Origin: Caldatribacterium sp964426875
GTDB taxonomy: Bacteria; Atribacterota; Atribacteria; Atribacterales; Caldatribacteriaceae
DNA: 38,422 bases
Assembly (NCBI GenBank): GCA_964426875.1
Contig: CAYRSB010000021.1
Location: 1-38,422 of the forward strand
Reading direction: 5' to 3'
This document shows, in pieces, positions 1 through 7,499 of this stretch. A program made the translations under genes and the position numbers. The notes below the pieces were generated by a model. It was not told where the DNA came from and ran no database searches. It saw nothing but the letters and a program-made list of their open reading frames with translations. Each line of letters begins with the position of its first letter. Positions within the stretch are counted from its first letter, which is position 1.

Positions 1-573
1 GGAGGACTCTTGAGCCTCAAAGAGGAAACAGTACAGCAAGGGAGAAGGGTTGACACGTATGACACAAAGATTGTTGACACAACCTAATGACCACCGGTAA
101 GGTAGAAGGACCATGCAACGAGCAGGGTCTTGTGGTACAGGGGGGAGGGAGTGCTCCTCCTTGTGGGGTGCTGTCATCCCGGGCCGGTCACCATGATCGA
201 GAGAGTCTCACTCCTTGCAGGCAGGAAATGCCTGTATCTTGTAGGAATTCTTCACCCGTGGCATGCTCTGGAAAGGGACACGCTGAGAATCCTCAAAACA
301 CCGAAAGGCCTGAGCGTTGTAAAAATCACTCCCACTCAACGCACTGGGTCCTTCGCCATCGATGCCATCTATAACCCCTGGGGAGAACACTGCATTCTGG
401 GCGGAGTGGGAAGAATCATTTTCCAGCAGAGAGCCCCGACTTCAAGTCACCACAGTTTCACTCAGAATATCCCCTAAACCAATCCTTGAAAACAACGGCC
501 CAAGGAAGCAACACCTCAGACCTTTTCTCCTTAAGCCCCGAAAAGGTCAGGATGTAGAGTTCGAGAACTCTTC
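1..573. other. Region without a recognised gene
   Basis: I find no gene I can support here. Short overlapping open frames exist on both strands (for example 130-477 on plus and 208-390 on minus), but none has a recognisable motif or a good ribosome binding site. Two small structures are visible: three TGACAC direct repeats at 51-56, 60-65 and 75-80, and an inverted repeat GAGTTC-GA-GAACTC at 557-570, just beyond the stop codon of the SHOCT gene. The hairpin has no T-tract, so it is not a clear terminator. Confidence 0.5.
50..80. repeat. Cluster of three TGACAC direct repeats
   Basis: TGACAC occurs at 51-56, 60-65 and 75-80, the first and last as TTGACAC. Closely packed direct repeats of this kind are found at the ends of some insertion sequences and at multi-site operators. 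No transposase is visible in the window, so the assignment is open. Confidence 0.3.
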
Positions 574-855
574 TCACCGCTTCAGGTCTTCTCGCATTCT
601 TTCGTACTCTTCTCGCGTTATCTCTCCCCTGGCGTAACGGCGCTTGAGGATCTCTAAGGGGTCCTCTTCGTGGGGAGATCTCCAATAGTAGTACCAGTGC
701 CTTCTTCCCAGAGAGAGGGCCAGGAAAAGAGCCACGAAAAAGAGGATGGCAAAGAGAACCATAAACATGCCTCCTCCCCACATAAACCATCCGTGGGGCA
801 TAGCGTATATGTGGCGGCCCCAAAGGGGCGTCCAGACCAATCCATGCCAGAACAC
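574..855 (-). CDS. Small membrane protein with C-terminal SHOCT domain
   Basis: This protein of about 93 residues has an N-terminal aromatic and Gly/Met-rich stretch, one strongly hydrophobic segment (about residues 25-50, WGGGMFMVLFAILFFVALFL), and a C-terminal SHOCT helix-turn-helix (DPLEILKRRYARGEITREEY). SHOCT is a short oligomerisation motif often found at the end of small bacterial membrane proteins; its exact role is unknown. I chose GTG at 855 because GGAGG (868-864) lies 8 nt upstream; an earlier in-frame GTG at 864 overlaps that Shine-Dalgarno. A TATAAT box (881-876) and a regular TGTGA repeat array lie directly in front, so it is probably transcribed alone and under a response regulator, not as the tail of the sugar operon. 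Confidence 0.8.
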   Translation of the reverse strand: MFWHGLVWTPLWGRHIYAMPHGWFMWGGGMFMVLFAILFFVALFLALSLGRRHWYYYWRSPHEEDPLEILKRRYARGEITREEYERMREDLKR

Positions 856-875
856 GGCTACCACCTCCAGAGGGT

Positions 876-928
876 ATTATATACCCCCCTTCACAGGAAG
901 TTGTGAAAAAGGTGTGACGCCTTTGTGA
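876..928 (-). promoter_or_regulatory. Promoter with four phased TGTGA/TCACA repeats
   Basis: On the minus strand TATAAT (881-876) lies just upstream of the SHOCT gene. On the plus strand TGTGA is found at 902-906, 913-917 and 924-928, each exactly 11 bp apart, and an inverted copy TCACA at 891-895 is in the same 11-bp phase. Direct repeats at 11-bp steps that overlap the -35 region are the usual layout for OmpR/PhoB-family response-regulator activators. The -35 hexamer itself is poor, as expected for an activated promoter. The identity of the regulator is inference. Confidence 0.5.
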
Positions 929-1028
929 AGAAAGGACAAAAACGCTTTTCCTTTCCACGGTAGTAGCCTGGCAATGATATCCACGAAACACATGGTAGCT
1001 TTCCCAAAAAACAGGAGAAAAGAAAAAG

Positions 1029-2195
1029 CTATGCGATTCTCTTACAGGAACTCCGCTCCACAAGGAGCACAGGAAAAATTGTTTGAACCGGCACAAAGTG
1101 AGGTTCCCGGATACGGTGGAGAACCCGCTGGATGGCAAATCTTCCCATCTCCCTCTTGTAAACTCGCACCGTTGTAAGAGCAACGAAGGCGTTTGAGGAA
1201 ATAGGCGCGTCATCAAAACCTACAACACTCAGGTCCTCCGGAATCTCAAGACCGTGTTCCTTGGCCGCCTTCATAGCACCGATGGCCATCTCGTCATTCG
1301 CCGCAAAGACAGCCGTCACATGTACACCTCGTTTTAAGAGCCGTTCCATAGCAGTGTACCCACTTCCCGTGCTCCAATCACCGTACTCTACGAGTTCTTC
1401 GTCATACGCGATTCCAGCACGTCTGAGAGCAGTTTTATAGCCCTGGAAACGTTCCCAAGCAGAGCGGTTGTGCTGCGTGGGGTGATTAATGAAGCCTATT
1501 GCCCTGTGGCCGAGTTTCGTAAGATAACTCACCGCCTGGTATGCCCCGCCGAAATTGTCAATAAAGAGGACATCTGCCCCAAAGGAACGGGGAAGAACGG
1601 AGGGATTCACAAGAACTACCGGCACCGGTGACACCTCAAGGAGCTCGGCAAAGGAAGGAGAGGCAAGTTCGCAAACGATGAGTCCATCAACTTTCTTCAG
1701 AAAATCCTTAAATTTGGCCTTCTCGGCCAGAGTATCCTGGTACACAGCAAAAAAGAGAAGGTGCACATCGTTTCTCTGGAGCTCCTGGCTGGCCCCCTCG
1801 AAAACCTCCGAGTAGAAGGGCATCCAGGAGACTCTACCGTTTTCAGCCACATGAGCTTGAATGTCCGGACGGGTTCTATCGAGGGAGGACAAAAAAACCG
1901 CAAAGCCGATGTTTCCGGTACGAGCTGCAGAAGCTAAAGATGTGCCATGCCTCTCGGCTACAAACGTGCCCTTTCCGGGAACTCGAACAAGAACCCCCTC
2001 ATGAATCAAGGCAAGAATGGCCTTTCTGATGCTACTTCGGCTGGCCTGGCACTTTGCGCTGAGTTCTCGCTCGGAAGGAATTTTCTCTCCTGGCCGTATA
2101 CCCTCAGCTCCGATAATGGACCTGATCTTTTCCCGTAGCACAATGTGCAGTGGTGGTACCCCTCTTCTCCGACTCATGCTATCGCCTGCTTCCAT
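1029..2195 (-). CDS. GntR-type HTH / LacI-type sensor transcriptional regulator (AraR-like)
   Basis: This 388-residue sugar-responsive repressor has an AraR-like layout. Residues about 14-85 are a GntR-family winged helix (GEKIPSERELSAKCQASRSS, then the wing VLVRVPGKGTFVAE). Residues about 95-385 are a LacI/periplasmic-binding-protein fold for ligand binding (IGFAVFL, DGLIVCE, RAIGFINHP, FAANDEMAIGAMKAA, LSVVGFDDAPIS). This combination is typical of AraR of B. subtilis, which controls arabinose and arabinan genes. It follows GH127 and the sugar ABC genes, so it probably controls them through the CATACC/GTATG palindromes at 8174-8185 and 7423-7436. The start could instead be ATG at 2177, which sits closer to a weak AGG site; the GGAGG seen upstream is 16 nt from ATG 2195. 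Confidence 0.85.
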   Translation of the reverse strand: MEAGDSMSRRRGVPPLHIVLREKIRSIIGAEGIRPGEKIPSERELSAKCQASRSSIRKAILALIHEGVLVRVPGKGTFVAERHGTSLASAARTGNIGFAVFLSSLDRTRPDIQAHVAENGRVSWMPFYSEVFEGASQELQRNDVHLLFFAVYQDTLAEKAKFKDFLKKVDGLIVCELASPSFAELLEVSPVPVVLVNPSVLPRSFGADVLFIDNFGGAYQAVSYLTKLGHRAIGFINHPTQHNRSAWERFQGYKTALRRAGIAYDEELVEYGDWSTGSGYTAMERLLKRGVHVTAVFAANDEMAIGAMKAAKEHGLEIPEDLSVVGFDDAPISSNAFVALTTVRVYKREMGRFAIQRVLHRIREPHFVPVQTIFPVLLVERSSCKRIA

Positions 2196-2281
2196 TTATC
2201 ATCGTCTTTTTCCTCCACATTGTATAACGGCCCCAAAGGGCTGTCCACACAGATGTAGCTGTCTCCGGACAAACCGCGTGG
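2196..2281. promoter_or_regulatory. Short gap between GH127 gene and regulator
   Basis: This 86-base gap has no gene. On the minus strand a weak -10-like TATACA lies about 25 nt upstream of the regulator start and GGAGG follows it. TGTCC and GGACA form a spaced inverted repeat. The regulator may have its own weak promoter besides read-through from the sugar operon. Confidence 0.25.
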
Positions 2282-4207
2282 CTAATCCTCACGAATCCAG
2301 ACAGTCATCTCTCCCACTCCCCGATTGTTCCAGGCGTAGTATGGAATGGCCTTTATAACTGTTCTCTTTCTCTCTGGCCTTGCAAAGGTATAAAGGCCTT
2401 GAGACTGTGTGCCCTCTCGCACAGCCTCTCCAGAGATAACTGTAATCCCTCCAAGAAGATCGGGATCAAAGGTTGCAGAAAGCTCGGCATCTCCTGGAAG
2501 GACGATGCTTGTAAGGTTTGGGCCATTGTCCACTTCTTCAAGGCAAAAAACAATCGGTCCCCGTTGCAGGGCAACTTTGCCGGCTACCTCCCGAACGGCG
2601 GGATGTGCCCGCACCCGCTCCACCGGCATGGGGAGAAGAAGTTCAAGAACATCTCCTTCCTTCCAAAGCCGCTCCACCCGCACGTATCCCTGGGAAAGAC
2701 GGGAAGAAACATCAATCCCTACCCCATTCACAGAAACCCTCGGTTCCCGACACCATTCAGGGATCCGTATCGCCAGGGTGAACTCAAGGGGGTCTTCCGG
2801 GGTAACCTGGAAAAGAACCCTCTCTCCCCAGGGGTAGTCGGTCTCCTGAGCGAGAGAGATTCTCTTTCCTCCCAGAGAGGTTTCAAGGGTACTTGCAGCA
2901 AAAAGGTGGACAGAAAGGCAACCCCCGCTCTGCGAGTAGATGTAGTCTGGAAGCGAAGCCAAAAACCTGGCAATATTCGGAGGACAACAAGCACAGGGAA
3001 ACCATGGTTGGCGTGTGGAAACTACATGGCGAAGGTCATGGCGCTTCTTGACCGCCTCGGGAAAAATGGTCAAAGGATTCACGTAAAAGTAGCAGGTACC
3101 GTCGAGAGAGATACCACTCAAGACGCCGTTGTACAGCGCTCGCTCAAGGACATCCCCATATTCTCGATTCTCTTCAAGATGAAGCATTCGGTGTGCCCAA
3201 AAGACAAGGCCAATACTGGCACATGTTTCCGTGTAGGCCCGATCCGGAGGAAGGTCAAAGTCAAAGGTGAAAGCCTCTCCCTCCACAGAAGACCCAAGAC
3301 CCCCGGTCACATACATGCGCCGTTTGGTGGCGCTTTCCCAAAGCGTCCGACACGCAGCAGAAAGCGTTTCATCCTTAAGCTCAAAGGCAAGATCGGCCAT
3401 AGCACTATAGAGATACATGGCCCGAACGGCATGACCCACCGCCTCTTTTTGCTCCCGCACCGGAAGGTGTGCCTGGCAGTACTCGGGCGTCCAAAACGGC
3501 CAAGGCATTTTTTCTTCGCCTCGTTCTTTGGCCTCAAGTTCAAAGTACAAAGGTCTTTTTCCCCGTTCGTTTACAAAAAAGGCCGCCAGGTCAAGGTACT
3601 TCCGCTCCCCCGTTGCTCGATAGAGTTTCACCAGGGCAAGCTCAATCTCTGGATGTCCCGGATATCCCCGACGCTTTCCCAGTCCATCGCCAAAGCAAGC
3701 CTCAACGTGGTCAGCAAGGCGCACCACGATTTCAAGGAGCTTTCCTTTCCCCGTTGCCCGGAAATGGGCGACTCCCGCCTCGATGAAGTGTCCGGCACAG
3801 TAAAGCTCATGATTGTCCCTGAGATTCGTCCAGCGTCCTTTAGGGTCCTTGATAGTGAAATATGTATTCAGGTACCCATCCGCCTGCTGGGCTTTGGCAA
3901 CACAGTCAATAACTGCATCGACAAGGTTCTCAAGGTCCGGATCGGGATAATACCGGAGGCAGTGACTCGCCGCCTCAAGCCACTTGGCGACGTCGCTGTC
4001 CTGGAACACAAATCCGTAGAACTCCCCCTCTTCCAGTCCTGCTGCGATACGAAAGTTCGCCAAGGCATGACTTTTTGGTGCCCCAGGAACTTCGTCATTT
4101 AAGGCCTTCCACTGGTAGGGGATGACCGCTTCTTTGACATTCTGGATTCTTTTGCCCCAGAAACTCTCTTCTTTGATCTGCACTCTTCCAGGGTACTCCT
4201 CGCTCAT
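2282..4207 (-). CDS. Beta-L-arabinofuranosidase, GH127 (DUF1680)
   Basis: This 641-residue enzyme is of the GH127 family, which removes beta-L-arabinofuranosyl residues from plant glycans. There is no signal peptide, so it acts on imported sugars in the cytoplasm. In the characterised Bifidobacterium enzyme HypBA1 a cysteine nucleophile is held by a zinc site (E338, C340, C417, C418) with E322 as acid/base. The same pattern is seen here at the same spacing: E311 (GEAF), E327 and C329 (AYTETC), C407 and C408 (CACCPPN). The N-terminal part is the alpha/alpha barrel and about the last 180 residues are beta-rich. GGAGG lies 7 nt before ATG 4207. It sits 18 nt after the MalG-type permease gene and is clearly in its operon. 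A long plus-strand open frame covers it (2399-4102) but is a shadow. Confidence 0.92.
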   Translation of the reverse strand: MSEEYPGRVQIKEESFWGKRIQNVKEAVIPYQWKALNDEVPGAPKSHALANFRIAAGLEEGEFYGFVFQDSDVAKWLEAASHCLRYYPDPDLENLVDAVIDCVAKAQQADGYLNTYFTIKDPKGRWTNLRDNHELYCAGHFIEAGVAHFRATGKGKLLEIVVRLADHVEACFGDGLGKRRGYPGHPEIELALVKLYRATGERKYLDLAAFFVNERGKRPLYFELEAKERGEEKMPWPFWTPEYCQAHLPVREQKEAVGHAVRAMYLYSAMADLAFELKDETLSAACRTLWESATKRRMYVTGGLGSSVEGEAFTFDFDLPPDRAYTETCASIGLVFWAHRMLHLEENREYGDVLERALYNGVLSGISLDGTCYFYVNPLTIFPEAVKKRHDLRHVVSTRQPWFPCACCPPNIARFLASLPDYIYSQSGGCLSVHLFAASTLETSLGGKRISLAQETDYPWGERVLFQVTPEDPLEFTLAIRIPEWCREPRVSVNGVGIDVSSRLSQGYVRVERLWKEGDVLELLLPMPVERVRAHPAVREVAGKVALQRGPIVFCLEEVDNGPNLTSIVLPGDAELSATFDPDLLGGITVISGEAVREGTQSQGLYTFARPERKRTVIKAIPYYAWNNRGVGEMTVWIRED

Positions 4208-4225
4208 GTCCTCTCCTCCCTCGCC

Positions 4226-5053
4226 TCACTTCAGTCCGGTAGTCTTTATCCCTTCGGTGATGTACCGCCGGGCCACAAGAAACAGGGCCATTGGTGGGAT
4301 GAGCATCACGGTAGCCATAGCCATGATGAGATCCCACCGAACAACAAAGGTCGTTCGGGAAAAGCTGTAAATACCAACACTGAGGGGCTTTAGGTCCTCA
4401 GAGTTGATGAACACCATGGGGACAAAGAACTCGTTCCACCAGAAAATGGAAGACAATATGCCGATGGTTATGAATACCGGCTTCGATAAAGGAGCAATAA
4501 TTCTCAGGAAAACACCCCATTCGCTGCAACCATCCATCCTTGCCGCTTCATCGAGCTCTTTGGGAATCGTTCTGTAGAATTGTCTAAAGAGGAACACATT
4601 GTACGGATACGCGAAAAAGGCCGGCACGATAATCGGCAAGAATGTGTCAAGCCATCCCAGCTCTTTAAAGAGGATGTACTGGGGGATTATAGTCACATAA
4701 CTTGGAACCATCATAGTCATGAGTATGAGACTGAAAATAATCTCCCTCCCCTTAAAATACATCCGTGCCAGAGGATACGCTACGATGGAACTCGAAAGCA
4801 ACGTTCCCACAGTATTTCCAATAATCAAAATCAGGGTGTTTCTCAAATATATCAGGAGTTTACTGTTAGCAAAAACCTCGGCGTAATTCTGCCACGAGAA
4901 ACGGGAGGGCAAAATTCTCGGTGGGAACACGCTAAATTCAATCATTGGTTTAAAGGAGGACATAATAATCCAGAGTATAGGGAAGAACATCACGATAGCG
5001 ACAACAACCATAAGGGTGTACTGAAGCATGCTACCCACTCTGAGTTTTCGCAC
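4226..5053 (-). CDS. Sugar ABC transporter permease, MalG type
   Basis: This 275-residue inner-membrane permease of the carbohydrate uptake family 1 (CUT1) has six predicted membrane segments, beginning with TLMVVVAIVMFFPILWIIMS. The cytoplasmic loop that contacts the ATPase is present (EAA motif, ELDEAARMDGCSEWGVF). The C-terminus ends GIKTTGLK, as is usual for MalG proteins. The likely start is GTG 5053 with GGAGG upstream; ATG eight codons later is possible. It lies 20 nt after the MalF-type gene. No ATPase is encoded nearby, so a shared MsiK/MalK-like ATPase elsewhere in the genome must power it, which is common for CUT1 systems. Confidence 0.92.
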   Translation of the reverse strand: MRKLRVGSMLQYTLMVVVAIVMFFPILWIIMSSFKPMIEFSVFPPRILPSRFSWQNYAEVFANSKLLIYLRNTLILIIGNTVGTLLSSSIVAYPLARMYFKGREIIFSLILMTMMVPSYVTIIPQYILFKELGWLDTFLPIIVPAFFAYPYNVFLFRQFYRTIPKELDEAARMDGCSEWGVFLRIIAPLSKPVFITIGILSSIFWWNEFFVPMVFINSEDLKPLSVGIYSFSRTTFVVRWDLIMAMATVMLIPPMALFLVARRYITEGIKTTGLK

Positions 5054-5073
5054 CCCTCACATTCCTCCCTCTT

Positions 5074-5952
5074 TCACACCTCATAGTATACCCATCTTTT
5101 GGAGGTGGCAAACATAAGAAGGGATATCGCTGCCGCAATGAGAAAGAGCATTACCGATTCTGCACAGGCATACCCTACTCTGAACGTCTTGAAGGCGTTA
5201 TGGTAAATATCGAGGCTTATGGCCTGGGTCACTTTCCCAGGCCCACCGGCTGTCAAGGGGTAAAGGAGGGTGAAGGAGACGCTCAACGAACTTATCGTTG
5301 CCGTAACCATGTTGAAAAAGACGATTGGCGATATGGCTGGCAAAGTGATCCTGAAAAACTGCGTGATGCGACCTGCCCCGTCGATCTCTGCGGCTTCGTA
5401 GAGCTCTTTGGGGACTTCTTTGAGGGCGCTGTCAAATATGAGCATCATTTGTCCCGCGTAGAAAGTGTATATATTGAGAACCACCACAACCCAAACTACA
5501 ACCCTTGGATCCACCAACCAATTTGGGCCCTCCCTAAGCCCCAAAAGCGACAGAAAATAGTTCAGGATCCCCAGCTCCTTGTGGAGAATAAGTTGGAAGG
5601 CAAAGGTTAAGGCCACCATTGGCACAACTGCAGGAACAAAGTAAAAAAAGCTGAAAAGATTCATACCACGGGTTTTCCTGGCGTTCAAAAGTGCCGCTTC
5701 AAAGAGGGCCCAACTCACCGAGAAAATCACCGAGAAGGCAGTGTAAAAAGCCGTAAATCGCAAAACTGTCCAGAACTCCGACCCCTGACGAAAAAGCCGT
5801 ACATAGTTTCCAGTCCCCACCCAAAGAGGTGACCCAATCAAGTCCCACCGCGTGAAGCTCAGGAAGATGGTGGCAAGTATCGGTCCACCCGTGAAGAGCA
5901 CAAAGCCCACAATCCATGGCAGGACAAAAAAGTACGGCTGTCTACTCTTCAT
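5074..5952 (-). CDS. Sugar ABC transporter permease, MalF type
   Basis: This 292-residue inner-membrane permease pairs with the MalG-type protein. It begins MKSRQPYFFVLPWIVGFVLF and has the EAA loop KELYEAAEIDGAGRITQFF and about six membrane segments. I chose ATG 5952 because a G-rich Shine-Dalgarno (AGGGGG) lies 7 nt upstream. The longer frame to 6003 would run into the terminator hairpin at 5990-6013 and has no binding site. It probably imports arabinose-containing oligosaccharides, judging from the GH127, GH51 and GH10 neighbours. Confidence 0.92.
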   Translation of the reverse strand: MKSRQPYFFVLPWIVGFVLFTGGPILATIFLSFTRWDLIGSPLWVGTGNYVRLFRQGSEFWTVLRFTAFYTAFSVIFSVSWALFEAALLNARKTRGMNLFSFFYFVPAVVPMVALTFAFQLILHKELGILNYFLSLLGLREGPNWLVDPRVVVWVVVVLNIYTFYAGQMMLIFDSALKEVPKELYEAAEIDGAGRITQFFRITLPAISPIVFFNMVTATISSLSVSFTLLYPLTAGGPGKVTQAISLDIYHNAFKTFRVGYACAESVMLFLIAAAISLLMFATSKRWVYYEV

Positions 5953-5989
5953 GAGGTGTCCCCCTACCTGCGTACTGAAGGTGAAAATG

Positions 5990-6013
5990 AAAAAGGGGGG
6001 CACGCGGCCCCCC
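5990..6013 (-). terminator. Intercistronic terminator-like hairpin after the binding-protein gene
   Basis: A perfect 7-bp all-GC stem (GGGGGGC at 5995-6001 and GCCCCCC at 6007-6013) with a 5-nt loop is followed on the minus strand by TTTTT (5994-5990). It begins only 5 nt beyond the binding-protein stop codon. Such partial terminators between a binding-protein gene and its permeases usually set a high ratio of binding protein to permease. Confidence 0.75.
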
Positions 6014-6017
6014 TAAC

Positions 6018-7175
6018 TCACTCTTGCACTACCTTGTCTTCTCCAAGGATGTCTGCCGCCTTGGCAATAGCTTGTTTGAGGACCTCGTCGACGCTCATCT
6101 GTCCAAGAATAGCCGCATTGAAGTCTTTAACGACATCGAAGGTCAACCCCGGCGGCAAAAGTACATAACCCCATTCCGCAAACTCGGCCGTCCGCTCAAT
6201 GGCCTCCCAATTCCTTGGTCCCTTAGGACCCTCCACCTTGTAGTAACCCTTCTTGAGGACTGAAAGGCGGGCAGAGGGGTTGCTGTATGCTGTGTTAATG
6301 ATCTTTTGTCCCTCGTCGCTCATGCAAAACTCGATGAACTTCCATACCGTGTCTTTTGCCTCGCTGCGTGCATTTATGGCAAAGAAACCAGTATGAAGAG
6401 TGGAGTATAATCTTTTAGCTTTGGGAAGGGACATGATATCCCAAGCGAAATCCTGTATATCCTTATAGACAGATGCCATCCAGCTTCCATTGACGGCCAT
6501 GGCAGCCTTTCCGGCCATAAAGAGATCGGCAGAAACCACCCCAGATGTCGTTACCTGAGGAGAAGCGACTACTTTTGCATTGGTCAACGAAACCCACCGG
6601 TTCAGGAATTCCCTGGTGCCGGAGCCTATCGCGAATCGGCCCTGCTCATCGACTATTTTGTCCCCAAATGTTCCCGCAAGGGAATACCAAAGGCCCTGAA
6701 AACCAATGGCGTCGCAGCCCCACTGGACAACTTTTCCATCGCTTTCAATGGTAAGTTTCTTCGCCATGTTCTCAAAGTCTTCAAAAGTCCAGTCCATGCT
6801 CGGATACGCAACCCCAGCCTTGTCGAAAAGGTCCTTGTTGTAGTATGCAATCTCGGTAGCAAAGCACCATGGAAGCCCGTAGAGACTCCCCTGAAGCTTC
6901 ATAAGCTGTGTGACCGCCGGAATGAAGTCGTCAAGGCTCAGCTCCTTACTCTGCTTTATGTACGCATCAAGACTCACTACCCATCCTGCTCGGACGAAAT
7001 CAGCCAAATCAGCCTCCCAAAGGCATAGAACATCTGGGGCAGTTCCAGTCATGGCCATGGACCGTAACTTCTGAGAGTACTCAGCCTCTGGAATCTGGAT
7101 GAACTCTACCTTGATATCGGGGTTCTTTTCCTCAAAGGCCTTAACGTAGTTGTAGGGATCTGAAGGAAGGGCATT
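6018..7175 (-). CDS. Sugar ABC transporter substrate-binding protein, 5' end cut by assembly gap
   Basis: This is a family 1 extracellular sugar-binding protein (MalE/UgpB type) of which about 385 residues can be read. Recognisable parts are AFEEKNPDIKVEF near the start, APDVLCLWEADLADFVRAGW, YGLPWCFATEIAYYNKDLFD, FMAGKAAMAVNGSW and WKFIEFCMSDEGQK. The frame stays open up to the run of Ns. The expected N-terminus (signal peptide with lipobox or Ala-X-Ala site, first beta strand) is not seen. If the 55-bp duplicate on both sides of the gap is collapsed, the frame continues to an ATG at 7426, but the added residues do not look like a signal peptide. It is the first gene of the operon with malF, malG and GH127. 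Confidence 0.88.
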   Translation of the reverse strand, partial: NALPSDPYNYVKAFEEKNPDIKVEFIQIPEAEYSQKLRSMAMTGTAPDVLCLWEADLADFVRAGWVVSLDAYIKQSKELSLDDFIPAVTQLMKLQGSLYGLPWCFATEIAYYNKDLFDKAGVAYPSMDWTFEDFENMAKKLTIESDGKVVQWGCDAIGFQGLWYSLAGTFGDKIVDEQGRFAIGSGTREFLNRWVSLTNAKVVASPQVTTSGVVSADLFMAGKAAMAVNGSWMASVYKDIQDFAWDIMSLPKAKRLYSTLHTGFFAINARSEAKDTVWKFIEFCMSDEGQKIINTAYSNPSARLSVLKKGYYKVEGPKGPRNWEAIERTAEFAEWGYVLLPPGLTFDVVKDFNAAILGQMSVDEVLKQAIAKAADILGEDKVVQE

Positions 7176-7176
7176 C
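7122..7176. repeat. 55-bp direct repeat, left copy, at the gap edge
   Basis: The 55 bases ending at the gap are identical to 7277-7331 on the other side of it. An exact overlap of this length next to a 100-N spacer looks like two contigs that share one assembly k-mer but were not merged. It is therefore probably an artefact and not a biological repeat. Confidence 0.85.
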
Positions 7177-7276
7177 NNNNNNNNNNNNNNNNNNNNNNNN
7201 NNNNNNNNNNNNNNNNNNNNNNNNNNNNNNNNNNNNNNNNNNNNNNNNNNNNNNNNNNNNNNNNNNNNNNNNNNNN
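7177..7276. other. Assembly gap (100 Ns)
   Basis: Exactly 100 Ns, the usual placeholder for a gap of unknown length. It falls inside the 5' part of the sugar-binding-protein gene and is flanked by identical 55-bp ends. Confidence 0.98.
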
Positions 7277-7331
7277 GTTCTTTTCCTCAAAGGCCTTAAC
7301 GTAGTTGTAGGGATCTGAAGGAAGGGCATTC
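7277..7331. repeat. 55-bp direct repeat, right copy, at the gap edge
   Basis: It is identical to 7122-7176. Removing one copy together with the Ns (155 bases) leaves a single open frame through the junction, which supports the view that the contigs overlap. The sequence to the right codes for nothing that resembles the start of a binding protein. Confidence 0.85.
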
Positions 7332-7422
7332 AAACTTTGTTTCTCCAAACCTCCACAAAGTGGGACGGTACTCAATTTTTCTTCGGCCTTCCACCTCCCC
7401 TGACTAAGATTGTCCCATTTCT

Positions 7423-7436
7423 CCATACCAGTATGG
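7423..7436. promoter_or_regulatory. Palindromic operator CCATAC-CA-GTATGG
   Basis: The inverted repeat CCATAC (7423-7428) / GTATGG (7431-7436) lies about 25-35 bases downstream of the start point expected from the promoter at 7495-7466. It shares its core with CATACCGGTATG at 8174-8185. The ATG at 7426 that opens the longest frame lies inside this palindrome, which makes it doubtful as a start codon. It is probably the roadblock operator of the GntR/LacI-type regulator. Confidence 0.5.
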
Positions 7437-7460
7437 ATTTTGCGGTTATTTTTACGACCG

Positions 7461-7495
7461 GTTCTATAATAGAACAGCTTTTATTCCCCTGTCAA
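7461..7495 (-). promoter_or_regulatory. Promoter of the sugar-importer operon
   Basis: On the minus strand TTGACA (7495-7490) and TATTAT (7471-7466) are 18 bp apart. The -10 box is inside a perfect odd palindrome GTTCTAT-A-ATAGAAC (7461-7475), which could be a second operator. Transcription would begin near 7459 and run into the binding-protein gene. Confidence 0.6.
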
Positions 7496-7499
7496 TAAG

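Noticed and set aside
87..477. Overlapping plus-strand frames of 95 and 115 residues at the left end
   Set aside because: Composition and sequence resemble no protein family and there is no Shine-Dalgarno in front of either.
2399..4102. 567-codon open frame on the plus strand, opposite the GH127 gene
   Set aside because: It mirrors the codons of a clearly recognised enzyme, has no family resemblance and no ribosome binding site; it is an antisense shadow of a GC-biased gene.
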